Of a DNA stretch of 35,947 nucleotides, positions 1 to 9,664 are shown piece after piece. The notes under the pieces were generated by a model. That model saw nothing but the letters and a program-made list of their open reading frames with translations, was not told the DNA's origin and searched no databases. A program made the translations under genes and the position numbers. Source of the stretch: Cupriavidus taiwanensis (GTDB lineage Bacteria > Pseudomonadota > Gammaproteobacteria > Burkholderiales > Burkholderiaceae); contig NZ_LT976853.1 of NCBI RefSeq assembly GCF_900249755.1, forward strand, positions 2,965,536 through 3,001,482. Direction: 5' to 3'. The first letter of the stretch is position 1. Each line of letters opens with the position of its first letter.

Positions 1-2786
1 ATCAAATCGATGGCACCGGCTTTACAACAGAAAGCCCGTGGTTATGCACTTGGACGTGACAGTTCGGATGCAGCAGCACGCGGTTCCTCAGACCATCGGA
101 GCCACCGCGTACGCGGTACTCGATGTGGTGGTCATGCCACCCAGTGTCCTTGGTCATCTTGCACTGACACAGAGCACACAAGCCCCGCTGGGACATGTAC
201 AGCTTGATCCACTGCTTTCGGTGCGCCATGCTGTCAAGCAGCCGCTCCTGTCGCAATGTTTCACCATACACCTCCTGCGCCGGATCAAAGGGGTTGTAAT
301 CCCCTCTGATCTTCTTGTGCCTTTGAATGGGCGTGCTCGCGAGCGAGTACAACTCAACCCATACCTCACTATCGACATCTTTCACTACTGTGGTGCCAAA
401 CACCCAGCTGCGCTGACCGACTGAGCCGAAGTACTTCTTCCGCACCCAATCCGCCTTCTTGCCTGGATGTCGCCGCTTGGCCCACCGCCATAGGGCACGA
501 AAAATGTCGTGCCCCAAACGGTTGAAAGCCGCCTTCGCCACTACGGCGCGGTGGTACTGCGCCCAACCTCTTAGCATCGGGTTCAGCAGTCGAATCAGCT
601 CTGACTGCTTCACCGTCTTGTTGGCACTGATGACATCCTTCACCTTGCGGTAGAACGTCTGCACGTTCTTCCTGCTGGGCTTGATGAGCAGTGTTCCGGA
701 GTACTTCCGGAAGTTCCACCCAAGAAAGTCAAAGCCATCGGCTATGTTGACGATCCGCGTTTTCTCCGTTGATAGCGTCAGCCCTCGTACCGCTAGGAAC
801 TGCTCCACCCACGGCTTCACCTCGTTTTGTAGGATCTCAGGCGTAGTGCCCGTGATCACGAAGTCGTCCGCATAGCGCACAACATTCACCTTCAGCTTCC
901 GCGTTTTGGCGACTCCCAGCTTCTTCTCAAAGGAAGCAACCAGTTGTCGTTCCAACCCGTTCAACGCCACGTTTGCCAGAGTCGGGGAGATGATTCCTCC
1001 CTGCGGTGTTCCGGCTTCGGTCGCCTGAAACTGGCCCTGAAATATCACGCCAGCCTTCAGCCACTTGCGGAGGATGGCTCGATCCATGGGGACGTTGCGC
1101 TCCAGCCACTCGTGACTGATATGGTCAAAGCAACCTTTGATATCCGCCTCCAGTATCCATTGGGCTGAGTGCCCTCTGGACAGGTTGACGAACAGCTGTG
1201 ACATGGCATCCGCCGTGGAACGATTGATCCGGAACCCATAAGAATTCGGATCGCTCGTCCCTTCGGACACCGGCTCCAGCGCCAGCAGGTGCAAGGCCTG
1301 CATGGCTCGATCCAACATGGTCGGAATGCCTAGTGGGCGCTCCTTCCCGTTGGCCTTAGGAATAAAGACCCGCCGCAATGGCAATGGCCTGTACCCTCGG
1401 CGCTTCAACCGTCCGATGGCTTCCCACCGGACTTCAGGCGAGTCCCACAGTTCGCGATCGACGCCTGCCGTTCGCTTACCTTGGTTCTCCGTCACTCGCT
1501 TTACCGCCGATGCCTTGGCGGAAAACGAGCGGGTCAGAGACCGTTGCAGGGCTTTCACCCTGCGCCAGTCCCCTTCCTGTGTTGCCTTCGCAATTCGAAT
1601 CTGCATTGCCCGGACGTTCCGTTCCACTTGGCGCCAATTGATGGCATCCCAGCGTTGCGGTGCGCCGGAGAGCGCAGATTTATCCTCACGGATAAATGCT
1701 TCCATGCTGCTCTCCTATCTTGAGGACTCCCCTCAAAACGCAGAGACAACATGCCCCCTGAGGGGCATATTGCCCCTCAGGGGAAGAAATTTCGGTTTCA
1801 AGCGGGTTAGCCAGTCGTCCTGCGACGAAAGACCAGTTGGAAGTCTGCCCGCTTTCGCGTGAGGTGATGTTTCAACCCCTATCCGAATCATTACAACCCG
1901 GCGTTCGCTTTCTCCAACCTCCCATACCCGCACAGCCAACAGCGTTCCTTACGGTCCGCCTGCCTGAGCCACACTGCGCTCGGGCAGCCATACGGGCTTA
2001 CCACGTTCCCTGCACGCTACAAGACCGGGTTAGGGTCTGCCTCTTCGCCGATGGTCTAGTGACGACGTGCTCCGAATGTCCAGCGGAGCAACCGACCAAA
2101 TACCGTTTTGGTTAGTGCCTGTCAGCAGCTTTGGCACCGCAATACTCACGACGTTTATCAGCAGTTCACTTCCGTTACCCATACCAGTCAGCCTAGCTCC
2201 TCGACCCCATGGCTGCTCGGAGTCTCTACCAGAAGACCTCACGGTCCTCTGGCACCCTTACGGGGGCTACATTGTCAGGAGAGCTTCATACCCCACCGTT
2301 ACCAGTGACGCATGTCTCCCTAGGCTACTGCTAGTCGCATAGCAGGTTCTCTATCAAAGCGCCCTCACGGACGTGTCTGACCGAACCATAGCGTGCAGAG
2401 CTTTCGCTCCGCCTGAACCCTACCTGCCGGTCCGACTGGACCGGAAATGCAAATGCTCCGCCTTGTGGGCAGATGACATTCGCCCACATGGCGTTTGGTG
2501 GCCAACGTGGCCACGTTCAAACTTGATGCCAAACTTCGGCATGTAAAGCCATAGTCCCCTCTTGGAGAGTGGACAACGCCACGCCCGAGGGCGTGGTTCG
2601 CGCCTTTGGGCGGGCACTGGCTGGTAAGCCAGTACTGCAAGCAACGCTTCTCAGACAAATCTGAAAAGTGAGCAGGCGCTAGCGGCGTAAGCTATGGTGG
2701 GCTTCGTTTCACTAGCATGTGGGAGTACTCTCCCAGGGTCGATGCGTCTAACGCGACGCGGACGGACACGAGTGTGCGTGTCGCAC
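1..2786 (-). mobile_element. Group II intron, 3' end lost at window edge
   Basis: This is a minus-strand retroelement made of a structured RNA (about 1706-2786) and its encoded maturase (2-1705). The likely 5' end is at 2786, where the minus strand reads GTGCGACACG, matching the GUGYG start usual for bacterial group II introns. The non-coding part is full of short inverted repeats, for example 1755-1783, about 2572-2590 and about 2623-2640, as expected of domains I to IV. Domains V and VI and the 3' splice site should lie left of base 1 and cannot be seen. The intron points away from radC and is inserted 82 bases before its start, so it breaks no gene visible here. The 5' boundary is inferred from the consensus only. 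Confidence 0.85.
2..1705 (-). CDS. ltrA: Group II intron reverse transcriptase/maturase (LtrA type)
   Basis: This 567-residue multifunctional intron-encoded protein binds its own intron RNA, promotes splicing and copies the intron into DNA by target-primed reverse transcription. An N-terminal RT region carries FIPKANGKERPLGIPT, GTPQGGIISPTLANVALNGL and the catalytic YADDFVITG motif. It is followed by the maturase (domain X) region with the FLGWNFRKYSG and WAQYHR segments. The C-terminus has an HNH endonuclease with two Cys pairs and the HDHHIEYRVRGGSD core. The RT, X and HNH parts all look intact with no frameshift, so the protein may be active. The stop codon lies at bases 2-4, so the ORF is complete although the intron RNA is not. 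Confidence 0.95.
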   Translation of the reverse strand: MEAFIREDKSALSGAPQRWDAINWRQVERNVRAMQIRIAKATQEGDWRRVKALQRSLTRSFSAKASAVKRVTENQGKRTAGVDRELWDSPEVRWEAIGRLKRRGYRPLPLRRVFIPKANGKERPLGIPTMLDRAMQALHLLALEPVSEGTSDPNSYGFRINRSTADAMSQLFVNLSRGHSAQWILEADIKGCFDHISHEWLERNVPMDRAILRKWLKAGVIFQGQFQATEAGTPQGGIISPTLANVALNGLERQLVASFEKKLGVAKTRKLKVNVVRYADDFVITGTTPEILQNEVKPWVEQFLAVRGLTLSTEKTRIVNIADGFDFLGWNFRKYSGTLLIKPSRKNVQTFYRKVKDVISANKTVKQSELIRLLNPMLRGWAQYHRAVVAKAAFNRLGHDIFRALWRWAKRRHPGKKADWVRKKYFGSVGQRSWVFGTTVVKDVDSEVWVELYSLASTPIQRHKKIRGDYNPFDPAQEVYGETLRQERLLDSMAHRKQWIKLYMSQRGLCALCQCKMTKDTGWHDHHIEYRVRGGSDGLRNRVLLHPNCHVQVHNHGLSVVKPVPSI

Positions 2787-2868
2787 GAACAACCCGTATT
2801 GTATTCGACTGGCCCCTGGCCCGCCGCCCCAGGACCGAAGGCCCCTGTTCCCGACGCGACTATCCTGG

Positions 2869-3561
2869 ATGCCCATGACCATTACCAAATGGCCCGCCTG
2901 CGAGCGGCCCCGCGAGAAACTGCTGGAAAGCGGCGCTGCCGCCCTGTCTGATGCTGAATTGCTGGCGGTCCTGCTGCGCGTGGGCGCGGCCGGCAAAAGT
3001 GCCGTCGACCTGGCACGCGAGCTGCTGCACCGCTTCGGCTCGCTGACCGCCCTGTTCGCAGCCGAAGGGCCGGCGCTGGCCGGCATCCGTGGCATGGGCG
3101 CAGCCAAGTTTGCGCAGCTGCAGGCCATTCCGGAGCTGGCGCGGCGCGCGCTGGCCGAGTCGCTGCGCCTGCCCGCCGGCTTCGACTCGCCGGAGTCGGT
3201 GCGCAGCTACCTGCGCCTGACCCTGGCGCCGCTGCAGCACGAGGTCTTCATGTGCCTGTTCCTGGACCCCCGCAACCGCATGGTCGCCAGCGAAGAGCTG
3301 TTCCGCGGCACGCTGACCCGGACCTCGGTCTATCCACGCGAGGTCGCGCGCCAGGCGCTGACGCACAATGCCGCCGGCATCATCGTCGCGCACAACCATC
3401 CGCGCGGCACCACCGCCCCCAGCCAAAGCGACATCCACCTGACACGCGAACTGGCGCGCACGCTCGACCTGATCGATGTGCGGCTGCTGGACCATTTCAT
3501 CGTCGCGGGGCATGAAATCCGCTCGCTGGCCGAATGCTGCGAGCGCCTGCCCGGGCTGTGA
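2869..3561 (+). CDS. radC: RadC family protein (JAMM/MPN+ domain)
   Basis: A 230-residue RadC-family protein, the usual length. An N-terminal helix-hairpin-helix-like part (about residues 10-95, including GIRGMG) precedes a JAMM metallopeptidase-like domain with H175-x-H177, S185 and D188 (HNHP...SQSD). The zinc-site residues are all present. The old link to recombinational repair has been withdrawn for E. coli, and the biochemical role in the cell is unclear. The start could be 2869 or the in-frame ATG at 2875; neither has a convincing ribosome site. It lies immediately upstream of rpmB as in many proteobacteria. A group II intron is inserted antisense 82 bases upstream and may have displaced its native promoter. 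Confidence 0.95.
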   Translation: MPMTITKWPACERPREKLLESGAAALSDAELLAVLLRVGAAGKSAVDLARELLHRFGSLTALFAAEGPALAGIRGMGAAKFAQLQAIPELARRALAESLRLPAGFDSPESVRSYLRLTLAPLQHEVFMCLFLDPRNRMVASEELFRGTLTRTSVYPREVARQALTHNAAGIIVAHNHPRGTTAPSQSDIHLTRELARTLDLIDVRLLDHFIVAGHEIRSLAECCERLPGL

Positions 3562-3620
3562 TGCCTACGCCACGACAGCAGCCGGGCCACAACACCTGCC
3601 CGTCCCGACCACAGAAAGCA

Positions 3621-3650
3621 TTGATCCGCCGGGGGAATCCGGTCTATAAT
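3621..3650 (+). promoter_or_regulatory. Sigma-70-like promoter for rpmB-rpmG
   Basis: TTGATC at 3621-3626 and a perfect TATAAT at 3645-3650 are separated by 18 bases, about 100 bases before the rpmB start. This is the best-looking housekeeping promoter in the left part of the window and fits a strongly expressed ribosomal protein operon. Called from sequence alone. Confidence 0.7.
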
Positions 3651-3751
3651 GCCCGTTTTGCTGAAGTCTCAACCGCTGCAGTCCGGGCCCGCGCGCCTTT
3701 TGTTGATCTGTTGCGAACATTGTCCACGAATAGAAGATTTAGGAGTGCTTC

Positions 3752-3985
3752 ATGGCACGCGTCTGTCAAGTGACCGGGAAAGCGCCGATGGTCGGCAACA
3801 ACGTTTCCCACGCAAACAACAAGACCAAGCGCCGTTTTCTGCCCAACCTGCAGAATCGTCGTTTCTTCGTTGAATCCGAAAACCGCTGGGTGAGCCTGCG
3901 CGTCTCGAACGCCGGCCTGCGCCTGATCGACAAGAAAGGCATCGACTCCGTGCTCGCCGACCTGCGCGCACGCGGCGAAGTCTAA
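3752..3985 (+). CDS. rpmB: 50S ribosomal protein L28
   Basis: A 77-residue basic protein of the bL28 family, part of the large ribosomal subunit. The N-terminus [12 protein letters not shown] and the later [16 protein letters not shown] and [18 protein letters not shown] segments are typical. An AGGAG ribosome site sits seven bases before the ATG. rpmG follows after 13 bases, so the two are co-transcribed from the promoter at 3621-3650 and end at the terminator at 4190-4220. Confidence 0.98.
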   Translation: MARVCQVTGKAPMVGNNVSHANNKTKRRFLPNLQNRRFFVESENRWVSLRVSNAGLRLIDKKGIDSVLADLRARGEV

Positions 3986-3998
3986 TTAGGAGTACATC

Positions 3999-4169
3999 AT
4001 GGCAAGCAAGGGCGGCCGCGACAAGATCAAGCTGGAATCGACCGCAGGTACCGGTCACTTCTACACCACCACCAAGAACAAGCGCACCATGCCGGAAAAG
4101 ATGGAGATCATGAAGTTCGATCCCGTCGCCCGCAAGCACGTCGCTTACAAGGAAACCAAGATCAAGTAA
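3999..4169 (+). CDS. rpmG: 50S ribosomal protein L33
   Basis: A 56-residue bL33 protein of the large ribosomal subunit. The translation starts [15 protein letters not shown], contains [11 protein letters not shown] and ends in [10 protein letters not shown]. It is the form without the zinc-binding cysteine pairs: no Cys is present. An AGGAG site (TTAGGAGTACATC) precedes the ATG and overlaps the end of the short rpmB-rpmG spacer. A strong intrinsic terminator follows 20 bases after the stop codon. Confidence 0.98.
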   Translation: MASKGGRDKIKLESTAGTGHFYTTTKNKRTMPEKMEIMKFDPVARKHVAYKETKIK

Positions 4170-4189
4170 TTGATCCGGGATCCCGCCAG

Positions 4190-4220
4190 AAAGCCCCGCC
4201 AAGCCGCGGGGCTTTTTGTT
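4190..4220 (+). terminator. Intrinsic terminator of rpmB-rpmG
   Basis: AAAGCCCCGC (4190-4199) pairs perfectly with GCGGGGCTTT (4206-4215) across a 6-base loop and runs into a T-rich tail. It lies just after rpmG. Confidence 0.92.
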
Positions 4221-4332
4221 GTCCAGCGATTGCACATCGGGCCGCCGACCTGATGCACGGGACCGCGCGCCGGGTGTAGACTTTGCCGTTTCCCCCATCT
4301 GCCAAGCGCCCTGCCGGCGCTCTCCTTGCACC

Positions 4333-5925
4333 ATGAATTTCGACGTCGCCATCGTCGGCAGCGGCCTGGCCGGCCTTACGGTCGCACTGCAACTGGCCGA
4401 CACCCATCGGGTGGCCATCCTCAGCAAGCGCGCCATGACGCAGGGCGCCAGTGACTGGGCACAAGGCGGCATCGCCGCGGTGCTCGATTCCGGCGACAGC
4501 CACGACGAACACACCCAGGACACGCTGGTGGCCGGCGCGGGGCTGTGCGATGAAGAGGCCACGCGCTTTATCGTCGAGCATGGCCGCGAAGCGATCCAGT
4601 GGCTGATCGACCGCGGCGTGCCGTTCACGCGCGACGCGCAGGCCGAACTGGGCTTCCACCTGACGCGCGAAGGCGGCCATAGCCGCCGGCGCATCATCCA
4701 CGCTGCCGACGCCACCGGCCATGCCGTGGTCAGCACGCTGCTGCAGCAGGCCACGCAGCACCCGAACATCACCATCCTGGAAGACCACTTCGCCATCGAC
4801 CTGATCACGTCGCGCAAGATGGGGCTGCCGGGCAACCGCTGCTACGGCCTCTACGTGCTGGACGACCGCACCGGTGCGGTGCACACCGTCACCGCCACGC
4901 ACACCGTGTTGGCCGCAGGCGGTGCCGGCAAGGTCTACCTGTACACCACCAACCCGGACACGGCCACCGGCGACGGCATCGCCATGGCCTGGCGCGCGGG
5001 TTGCCGGGTGTCGAACATGGAATTCATCCAGTTCCACCCGACCTGCCTGTACCACCCCTATGCCAAGTCCTTCCTGATCTCCGAAGCGGTGCGTGGCGAA
5101 GGCGGCCTGCTCAAGCTGCCCGACGGCACGCGCTTCATGCCCGAACACGATGAGCGCGCCGAACTGGCCCCGCGCGACGTGGTGGCGCGCGCGATCGACT
5201 TCGAAATGAAAAAGCGCGGGCTGGATTGCGTGTATCTGGATATCACGCACCAGCCTGAAGCCTTCCTGAAGGAACATTTCCCGACCATCCACGCGCGCTG
5301 CCTGGAACTGGGCATCGATATCACGCGCGAGCCGATCCCGGTGGTGCCGGCCGCGCACTACACCTGCGGTGGCGTGGTCACCGACACCCTGGGCCGCACC
5401 GATATCGGCGGCCTCTACGCCGTCGGCGAGACCGCCTGCACCGGCCTGCACGGCGCCAACCGGCTGGCTTCGAACTCGCTGCTCGAATGCATGGTGATCG
5501 GCCGCGCCGCCGCGGCGGACATCGCAGCGCAGGACAAGGCCGGCGCGCCGACGATCACGCTGCCGGCGTGGGACGAGAGCCGGGTGTCGGATGCCGATGA
5601 AGAAGTCGTGGTGTCGCACAACTGGGACGAGTTGCGCCGGATGATGTGGAACTACGTCGGCATCGTGCGCACCAGCAAGCGGCTGGAACGCGCGCAGCAC
5701 CGCATCGTGCTGCTGCGCGAGGAAATTGCCGAGTACTACGCCAACTTCCGCGTCACCAGCGACTTGCTGGAACTGCGCAACCTGGTCGAAGTGGCCTCGC
5801 TGATCGTTGACAGCGCGTACTCGCGCCATGAAAGCCGCGGGCTGCATTTCAGCCGCGACTATCCCGATGCGCTGCCGAAGGCGTTGCCGACGGTGATGCA
5901 GCCGCCAGCGGGCCGCAAGCGCTGA
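4333..5925 (+). CDS. nadB: L-aspartate oxidase
   Basis: This FAD enzyme oxidises L-aspartate to iminoaspartate, the first step of de novo NAD synthesis, feeding NadA. The ORF is open further upstream, but [19 protein letters not shown] is the natural N-terminus; 4333 gives 530 residues, normal for NadB. The FAD-binding GSGLAGL lies near the N-terminus, followed by QGGIAA, the [12 protein letters not shown] region, AGGAGKVY and a C-terminal flavoprotein part with RIVLLREEI. The succinate dehydrogenase-like [11 protein letters not shown] motif is also present. nadC and nadA lie tail-to-tail on the other strand. No T-tailed terminator follows; a palindromic repeat (5952-5975) fills the gap. Confidence 0.97.
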   Translation: MNFDVAIVGSGLAGLTVALQLADTHRVAILSKRAMTQGASDWAQGGIAAVLDSGDSHDEHTQDTLVAGAGLCDEEATRFIVEHGREAIQWLIDRGVPFTRDAQAELGFHLTREGGHSRRRIIHAADATGHAVVSTLLQQATQHPNITILEDHFAIDLITSRKMGLPGNRCYGLYVLDDRTGAVHTVTATHTVLAAGGAGKVYLYTTNPDTATGDGIAMAWRAGCRVSNMEFIQFHPTCLYHPYAKSFLISEAVRGEGGLLKLPDGTRFMPEHDERAELAPRDVVARAIDFEMKKRGLDCVYLDITHQPEAFLKEHFPTIHARCLELGIDITREPIPVVPAAHYTCGGVVTDTLGRTDIGGLYAVGETACTGLHGANRLASNSLLECMVIGRAAAADIAAQDKAGAPTITLPAWDESRVSDADEEVVVSHNWDELRRMMWNYVGIVRTSKRLERAQHRIVLLREEIAEYYANFRVTSDLLELRNLVEVASLIVDSAYSRHESRGLHFSRDYPDALPKALPTVMQPPAGRKR

Positions 5926-5951
5926 GCCGCAAATCCACCGATTGCGTGCCT

Positions 5952-5976
5952 CCCTCTCCCGCAAGCGGGAGAGGGG
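5952..5976. repeat. REP-like palindrome between nadB and nadC
   Basis: CCTCTCCCGC and GCGGGAGAGG form a 10-bp stem around two bases, in the 60-base gap between the convergent nadB and nadC ends. Its right flank GGGGAGCAAACC is shared with the repeat near 20902, and the stem matches those at 20876 and 22731. It belongs to the same dispersed family and might also act as a shared transcript 3' end. Confidence 0.75.
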
Positions 5977-5985
5977 AGCAAACCA

Positions 5986-6849
5986 TCAGCCGATGATGCG
6001 CAGCGAGTAATCGGTCGCGCGCACGTCCTTGGTCAGCGCGCCCACCGAGATGCGGTCGACGCCGGTCTCGGCGAAGGTGCGGATGGTCTCGGCATTGACG
6101 CCGCCCGACACTTCCAGCAGCGCCCTGCCCTGGTTGAGCTTCACCGCGTCCTGCATCATCGGCACGGTGAAGTTGTCGATCAGCACCGACTTCGCCCCGG
6201 CGGCCAGCGCTTCTTCCAGCTCGGCCAGCGACTCCACCTCGATCTGCACCGACGCCTGCGTATCGAGCGCCAGCGCCGCCCGCATCGCCGCGCCGATGCT
6301 GCCGGCCGCGGCGATATGGTTTTCCTTGATCAGGATGCCGTCGTACAGCGCCAGGCGCTGGTTCTCGCCGCCGCCGATGCGGACCGCATACTTCTGCGCC
6401 AGGCGCAGGCCGGGCAGCGTCTTGCGGGTGTCGAGCACGCGCGCCCGCGTGCCGGCGATCAGGTCGGCATAGCGGCGCGTGGCGGTCGCCACGCCGGACA
6501 GCAGTTGCAGGAAATTCAGCGACGGGCGCTCGGCGGTCAGCAGCGAGCGGGCCGGGCCGGTGATCTCGCAGACCACCGAGTCCGGTGCCATGCGGTCGCC
6601 TTCCTGCTGCAGCCAGCGCACCGCCAGCGCCGGGTCGACCGCGCGCATGCACGCATCGAACCACGGCTGGCCGCACAGCACCGCCGACTCGCGCACGATC
6701 ACGCGCGCATGCGCGGACTTGTCCGCCGGCACCAGCAGACCGGTCAGGTCGCCGCTGCCGACATCCTCGGCGATGGCGGCGTGCACATTGGCGTGCAGCG
6801 CCGCCTGCAGCGCCGGGCCGTAGCTATCGAAAACCGGATTCACGCTCAT
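5986..6849 (-). CDS. nadC: Nicotinate-nucleotide pyrophosphorylase (quinolinate phosphoribosyltransferase)
   Basis: It converts quinolinate and PRPP to nicotinate mononucleotide and CO2, the third step of de novo NAD synthesis. The frame stays open upstream, but [14 protein letters not shown] at 6849 gives 287 residues, the usual size, and creates an ATGA overlap with nadA. Features visible include EDVGSGDLT, the [15 protein letters not shown] region with catalytic Arg and Lys residues, [22 protein letters not shown], and the C-terminal [11 protein letters not shown] and [10 protein letters not shown] that close the phosphate site. Translational coupling to nadA is likely. Confidence 0.97.
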   Translation of the reverse strand: MSVNPVFDSYGPALQAALHANVHAAIAEDVGSGDLTGLLVPADKSAHARVIVRESAVLCGQPWFDACMRAVDPALAVRWLQQEGDRMAPDSVVCEITGPARSLLTAERPSLNFLQLLSGVATATRRYADLIAGTRARVLDTRKTLPGLRLAQKYAVRIGGGENQRLALYDGILIKENHIAAAGSIGAAMRAALALDTQASVQIEVESLAELEEALAAGAKSVLIDNFTVPMMQDAVKLNQGRALLEVSGGVNAETIRTFAETGVDRISVGALTKDVRATDYSLRIIG

Positions 6850-8000
6850 GCCGGACCGATCCCCTGGAACAGCGCCTGTTCCTGCGCCAGGTCGGCCGAC
6901 GGACGCACGTTGCGCTTCTGCGCGGCGGCGAAATCGAGCATGCGGTCGATGCAAGTCACCGCCTGGCGGCCGATCACCGGGTCGACCTGGATCTCGTTGC
7001 GGCCGGTTTCCAGCACCTCGGCCAGGTTGGTCAGCGCGTTCATCGCCATCCACGGGCAGTGCGCGCAGCTCTTGCAGGTGGCACTGTTGCCGGCGGTCGG
7101 CGCTTCGATGAAGCGCTTGCCCGGCGCCGCCATGCGCATCTTGTGCAGGATGCCGTTGTCGGTGGCGACGATGAATTCGGTCGCGTCCAGCTTCTGCGCG
7201 GCCTCGATCAGCTGCGAGGTCGAGCCGACCACGTCGGCCTGCGCCACCACGTTTTCCGGCGATTCCGGGTGCACCAGGATCTTGGCGTTGGGGAATTCGC
7301 GGCGCAGCAGGTCCAGCTCGATGCCCTTGAACTCGTCATGCACCAGGCACGAGCCCTGCCACAGCAGCATGTCGGCGCCGGTCTGCTTCTGGATATAGCT
7401 GCCCAGGTGCTTGTCGGGTGCCCACAGGATCTTCTTGCCCTGCGCATGCAGGTGCTCGACGATCTTAAGGCCGATGCTCGACGTCACCATCCAGTCTGCG
7501 CGCGCCTTCACCGCGGCGCTGGTGTTGGCGTAGACCACCACGGTGCGGTCCGGATGGGCATCGCAGAAGGCGGCGAACTCGTCGGCCGGGCAGCCCAGGT
7601 CGAGCGAGCAGGTCGCGTCCAGGTCCGGCATCAGCACGGTCTTCTCGGGGCTGAGGATCTTGGCGGTCTCGCCCATGAAGCGCACACCGGCCACCACCAG
7701 CGTCCTGGCTTCGTGGTCGCGGCCGAAGCGGGCCATTTCGAGGGAGTCGGAGACGCAGCCGCCGGTTTCTTCGGCGAGGTCCTGCAGGTCGGCGTCGACG
7801 TAGTAGTGCGCCACCAGCACCGCATTGCGTTCCTTCAGCAAGCGGCGGATACGCGCCTTCAGCGACTGCCGCTCATCGGGCGACAGCACCGGCGGCACCT
7901 TGGCCCAGGCATGGGCCACGCAGCTCGCGCCCGCGGCGTTTTCAGCACCCGCCAGGTTCGGCTTCTCGAACTCGACGGTCTTGATCGATTGTGGGGTCAT
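6846..8000 (-). CDS. nadA: Quinolinate synthase A
   Basis: This 4Fe-4S enzyme condenses iminoaspartate with dihydroxyacetone phosphate to make quinolinate. The protein has 384 residues. The three expected cluster regions are present: [10 protein letters not shown] (Cys131 here), [11 protein letters not shown] and [31 protein letters not shown] is the family signature near residue 65. An AGGAG site lies 9 bases before the ATG. The stop overlaps the nadC start by four bases (ATGA), so nadA-nadC form one operon, with nadB facing it, and together they supply all three steps from aspartate to NaMN. Confidence 0.97.
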   Translation of the reverse strand: MTPQSIKTVEFEKPNLAGAENAAGASCVAHAWAKVPPVLSPDERQSLKARIRRLLKERNAVLVAHYYVDADLQDLAEETGGCVSDSLEMARFGRDHEARTLVVAGVRFMGETAKILSPEKTVLMPDLDATCSLDLGCPADEFAAFCDAHPDRTVVVYANTSAAVKARADWMVTSSIGLKIVEHLHAQGKKILWAPDKHLGSYIQKQTGADMLLWQGSCLVHDEFKGIELDLLRREFPNAKILVHPESPENVVAQADVVGSTSQLIEAAQKLDATEFIVATDNGILHKMRMAAPGKRFIEAPTAGNSATCKSCAHCPWMAMNALTNLAEVLETGRNEIQVDPVIGRQAVTCIDRMLDFAAAQKRNVRPSADLAQEQALFQGIGPA

Positions 8001-8061
8001 CTCCGGGTACTCCTCTAGACCTCCGCCAACAGGGTGCGGCCGGCCAGAACATGGGGGAGTT

Positions 8062-8098
8062 TATCTAAAACAAAAGCCCCGCCATGGGCGGGGCTTTG
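8062..8098 (-). terminator. Intrinsic terminator of the desaturase gene
   Basis: Read on the minus strand, AAAGCCCCGCC and GGCGGGGCTTT form an 11-bp stem with a 3-base loop, followed by TTGTTTTAG. It lies about 30 bases after the desaturase stop and in front of nadA, so it separates the two minus-strand units. Confidence 0.88.
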
Positions 8099-8126
8099 TC
8101 AAACCATACGGCGCGGCCGAATTGTA

Positions 8127-9317
8127 TCAGGCGTAGCGGCGCAGGCGCAGCGAGAAATCGTGCAGCGCCTGGATCCCGCTGGCCTCGGCACGGTGGCACC
8201 AGGCCTGCAGCTGCTGCAGCAGCTGCTCGCGCGTCAGGTTGGAACGGCCCCAGATGGCGGCCAGTTCACGGCGCATTTCGACGAAGGTCTGCAGCGCCTT
8301 GTTCTGTTCGACGATGCTCGCCAGCTGCTCGCGCTGCTGCGCGGCCAGCTTGGTTTCCTCGCGGTGGAACCACTTGCTGGCGGGCTTGATGCTGCGGTAC
8401 TCGGCCACGCGGCCTTCCTTGAGCTTTTCCAGTTCCTGGCGGAACGCGCCCTTCACCGCCTTGGCATAGCGCGCCATCACGTCATAGCGGTTGGCGATGA
8501 TGGCTTCGAGCGTGTTGTGGTCGACCGGACGGGCCTCGACCAGGCGCGCCTTGGGCGGGATCTTCTTGACCTTGGCCAGGCCCACCGCCTGCATCGCGCG
8601 GATATAGCCCCAGCCCACGTCGAACTCATACCACTTGATCGAGAACTTGGCCGAGGTCGGGTAGGTGTGGTGGTTGTTGTGCAGCTCTTCGCCGCCGATG
8701 ATCAGGCCCCACGGCGACACGTTGGTCGACGCGTCTTCGCAATCGTAGTTGCGGTAGCCCCACCAGTGGCCCAGGCCATTGATGATGCCGGCGGCGTGGA
8801 TCGGGATCCACAGCATCTGCACCGCCCACACCGACATGCCGATCACGCCGAACAGCGCCAGGTCGATGATCAGCATCAGGCCGACGCCCTGCCAGGTGAA
8901 GCGCGAGTACAGGTTGCGCTCGATCCAGTCATTGGGGCAGCCATGGCTGAACTTGGCGATGGTTTCCTGGTTCTTGGCCTCGGCGCGATACAGCTCGGCG
9001 CCTTCCAGCAGCACCTTGCGGATGCCGCGGGTCTGCGGGCTGTGCGGATCGTCTTCGGTTTCGCACTTGGCGTGGTGCTTGCGATGGATGGCGGTCCATT
9101 CGCGCGTGACCATACCCGTGGTCAGCCACAGCCAGAAGCGGAAGAAATGCTGCGCAATGGGGTGCAGGTCCAGCGACCGGTGCGCCATGCAGCGGTGCAG
9201 GAAGATGGTGACGCCGGCGATCGTGATATGCGTCATCACGAGCGTGTAGATGACGATCTCCCACCAGGTCCAGTTGGCAAGGCCGTTAGCGGCCCAGTCA
9301 AGAATAGTGTCGAACAA
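8127..9317 (-). CDS. Membrane fatty acid desaturase with C-terminal extension
   Basis: An integral-membrane di-iron desaturase, expected to introduce a double bond in acyl chains at the cytoplasmic membrane. The three histidine boxes are visible: HRCMAHRS (near residue 41), HRKHH (near 78) and HNNHH (near 213). Hydrophobic spans occur around residues 18-40, 55-70 and 155-190. After about residue 260 the protein continues for some 130 polar, charged residues without membrane spans, likely helical. The start is a TTG at 9317, chosen because MFDTILDW...THITIAGVT matches the family N-terminus and GGAG lies about 8 bases upstream; the next in-frame ATG would remove the first span. Substrate (acyl-CoA, ACP or phospholipid) cannot be told. 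Confidence 0.92.
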   Translation of the reverse strand: MFDTILDWAANGLANWTWWEIVIYTLVMTHITIAGVTIFLHRCMAHRSLDLHPIAQHFFRFWLWLTTGMVTREWTAIHRKHHAKCETEDDPHSPQTRGIRKVLLEGAELYRAEAKNQETIAKFSHGCPNDWIERNLYSRFTWQGVGLMLIIDLALFGVIGMSVWAVQMLWIPIHAAGIINGLGHWWGYRNYDCEDASTNVSPWGLIIGGEELHNNHHTYPTSAKFSIKWYEFDVGWGYIRAMQAVGLAKVKKIPPKARLVEARPVDHNTLEAIIANRYDVMARYAKAVKGAFRQELEKLKEGRVAEYRSIKPASKWFHREETKLAAQQREQLASIVEQNKALQTFVEMRRELAAIWGRSNLTREQLLQQLQAWCHRAEASGIQALHDFSLRLRRYA

Positions 9318-9664
9318 ACTGTTCTCCGTCGGTTAAACAGGGAATTTCAGGGAATTTTCCCGTGCAAGCCGGCAGGGCCGGTACACACAACGCGCAGAAA
9401 AAATAGCTGCGAATCTATTGATTGCGATAGCTGTCTGGCGCCGGCCGTGGCTAGCGGCTCATCAATGCGAGCCAGGTACGAGCCGCTGCAATCTGGCGGC
9501 TGTCTGATGTGGGGGCGGGATGTTTCAACCCGCGACAACCCGGCATTCTACCGGATCGCCGCGGGCGCAAGCATACGCTATTACCCGGATTTGGACGGAG
9601 CGCAACGGCTTTCGTTCCATGGGTGGCGCATCCGTCGCCCGCTGCTTCAGGGCCTGCGCAGCAC
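9318..9664. other. Intergenic region upstream of the desaturase
   Basis: 347 bases with no credible gene, between the 3' end of the MscS-type gene and the start of the desaturase, both minus strand. It holds a back-to-back 10-bp direct repeat (9338-9357) near the desaturase start and an 8-bp inverted repeat AGCGGCTC/GAGCCGCT at 9453-9460 and 9480-9487. I see no T-tailed terminator for the upstream gene and no strong promoter. Confidence 0.6.
9338..9357. repeat. Tandem 10-bp direct repeat before the desaturase
   Basis: CAGGGAATTT occurs twice in direct contact (9338-9347 and 9348-9357), followed by TCCC so that the second copy also forms GGGAATTTTCCC. The edge is 20 bases upstream of the desaturase TTG start. 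A period of one helical turn suits a transcription factor site, but no binding protein is known to me. Confidence 0.6.

Noticed and set aside
1302..1862. 186-codon plus-strand frame in the intron
   Set aside because: Antisense to the maturase, no motif.
2369..2658. Short hairpin-rich stretch considered as a separate structured RNA or CRISPR-like repeat
   Set aside because: The hairpins differ from one another and fit domain I of the group II intron.
2694..2951. 85-codon frame across the intron boundary into radC
   Set aside because: Crosses the predicted intron end and runs in another frame of radC; no family features.
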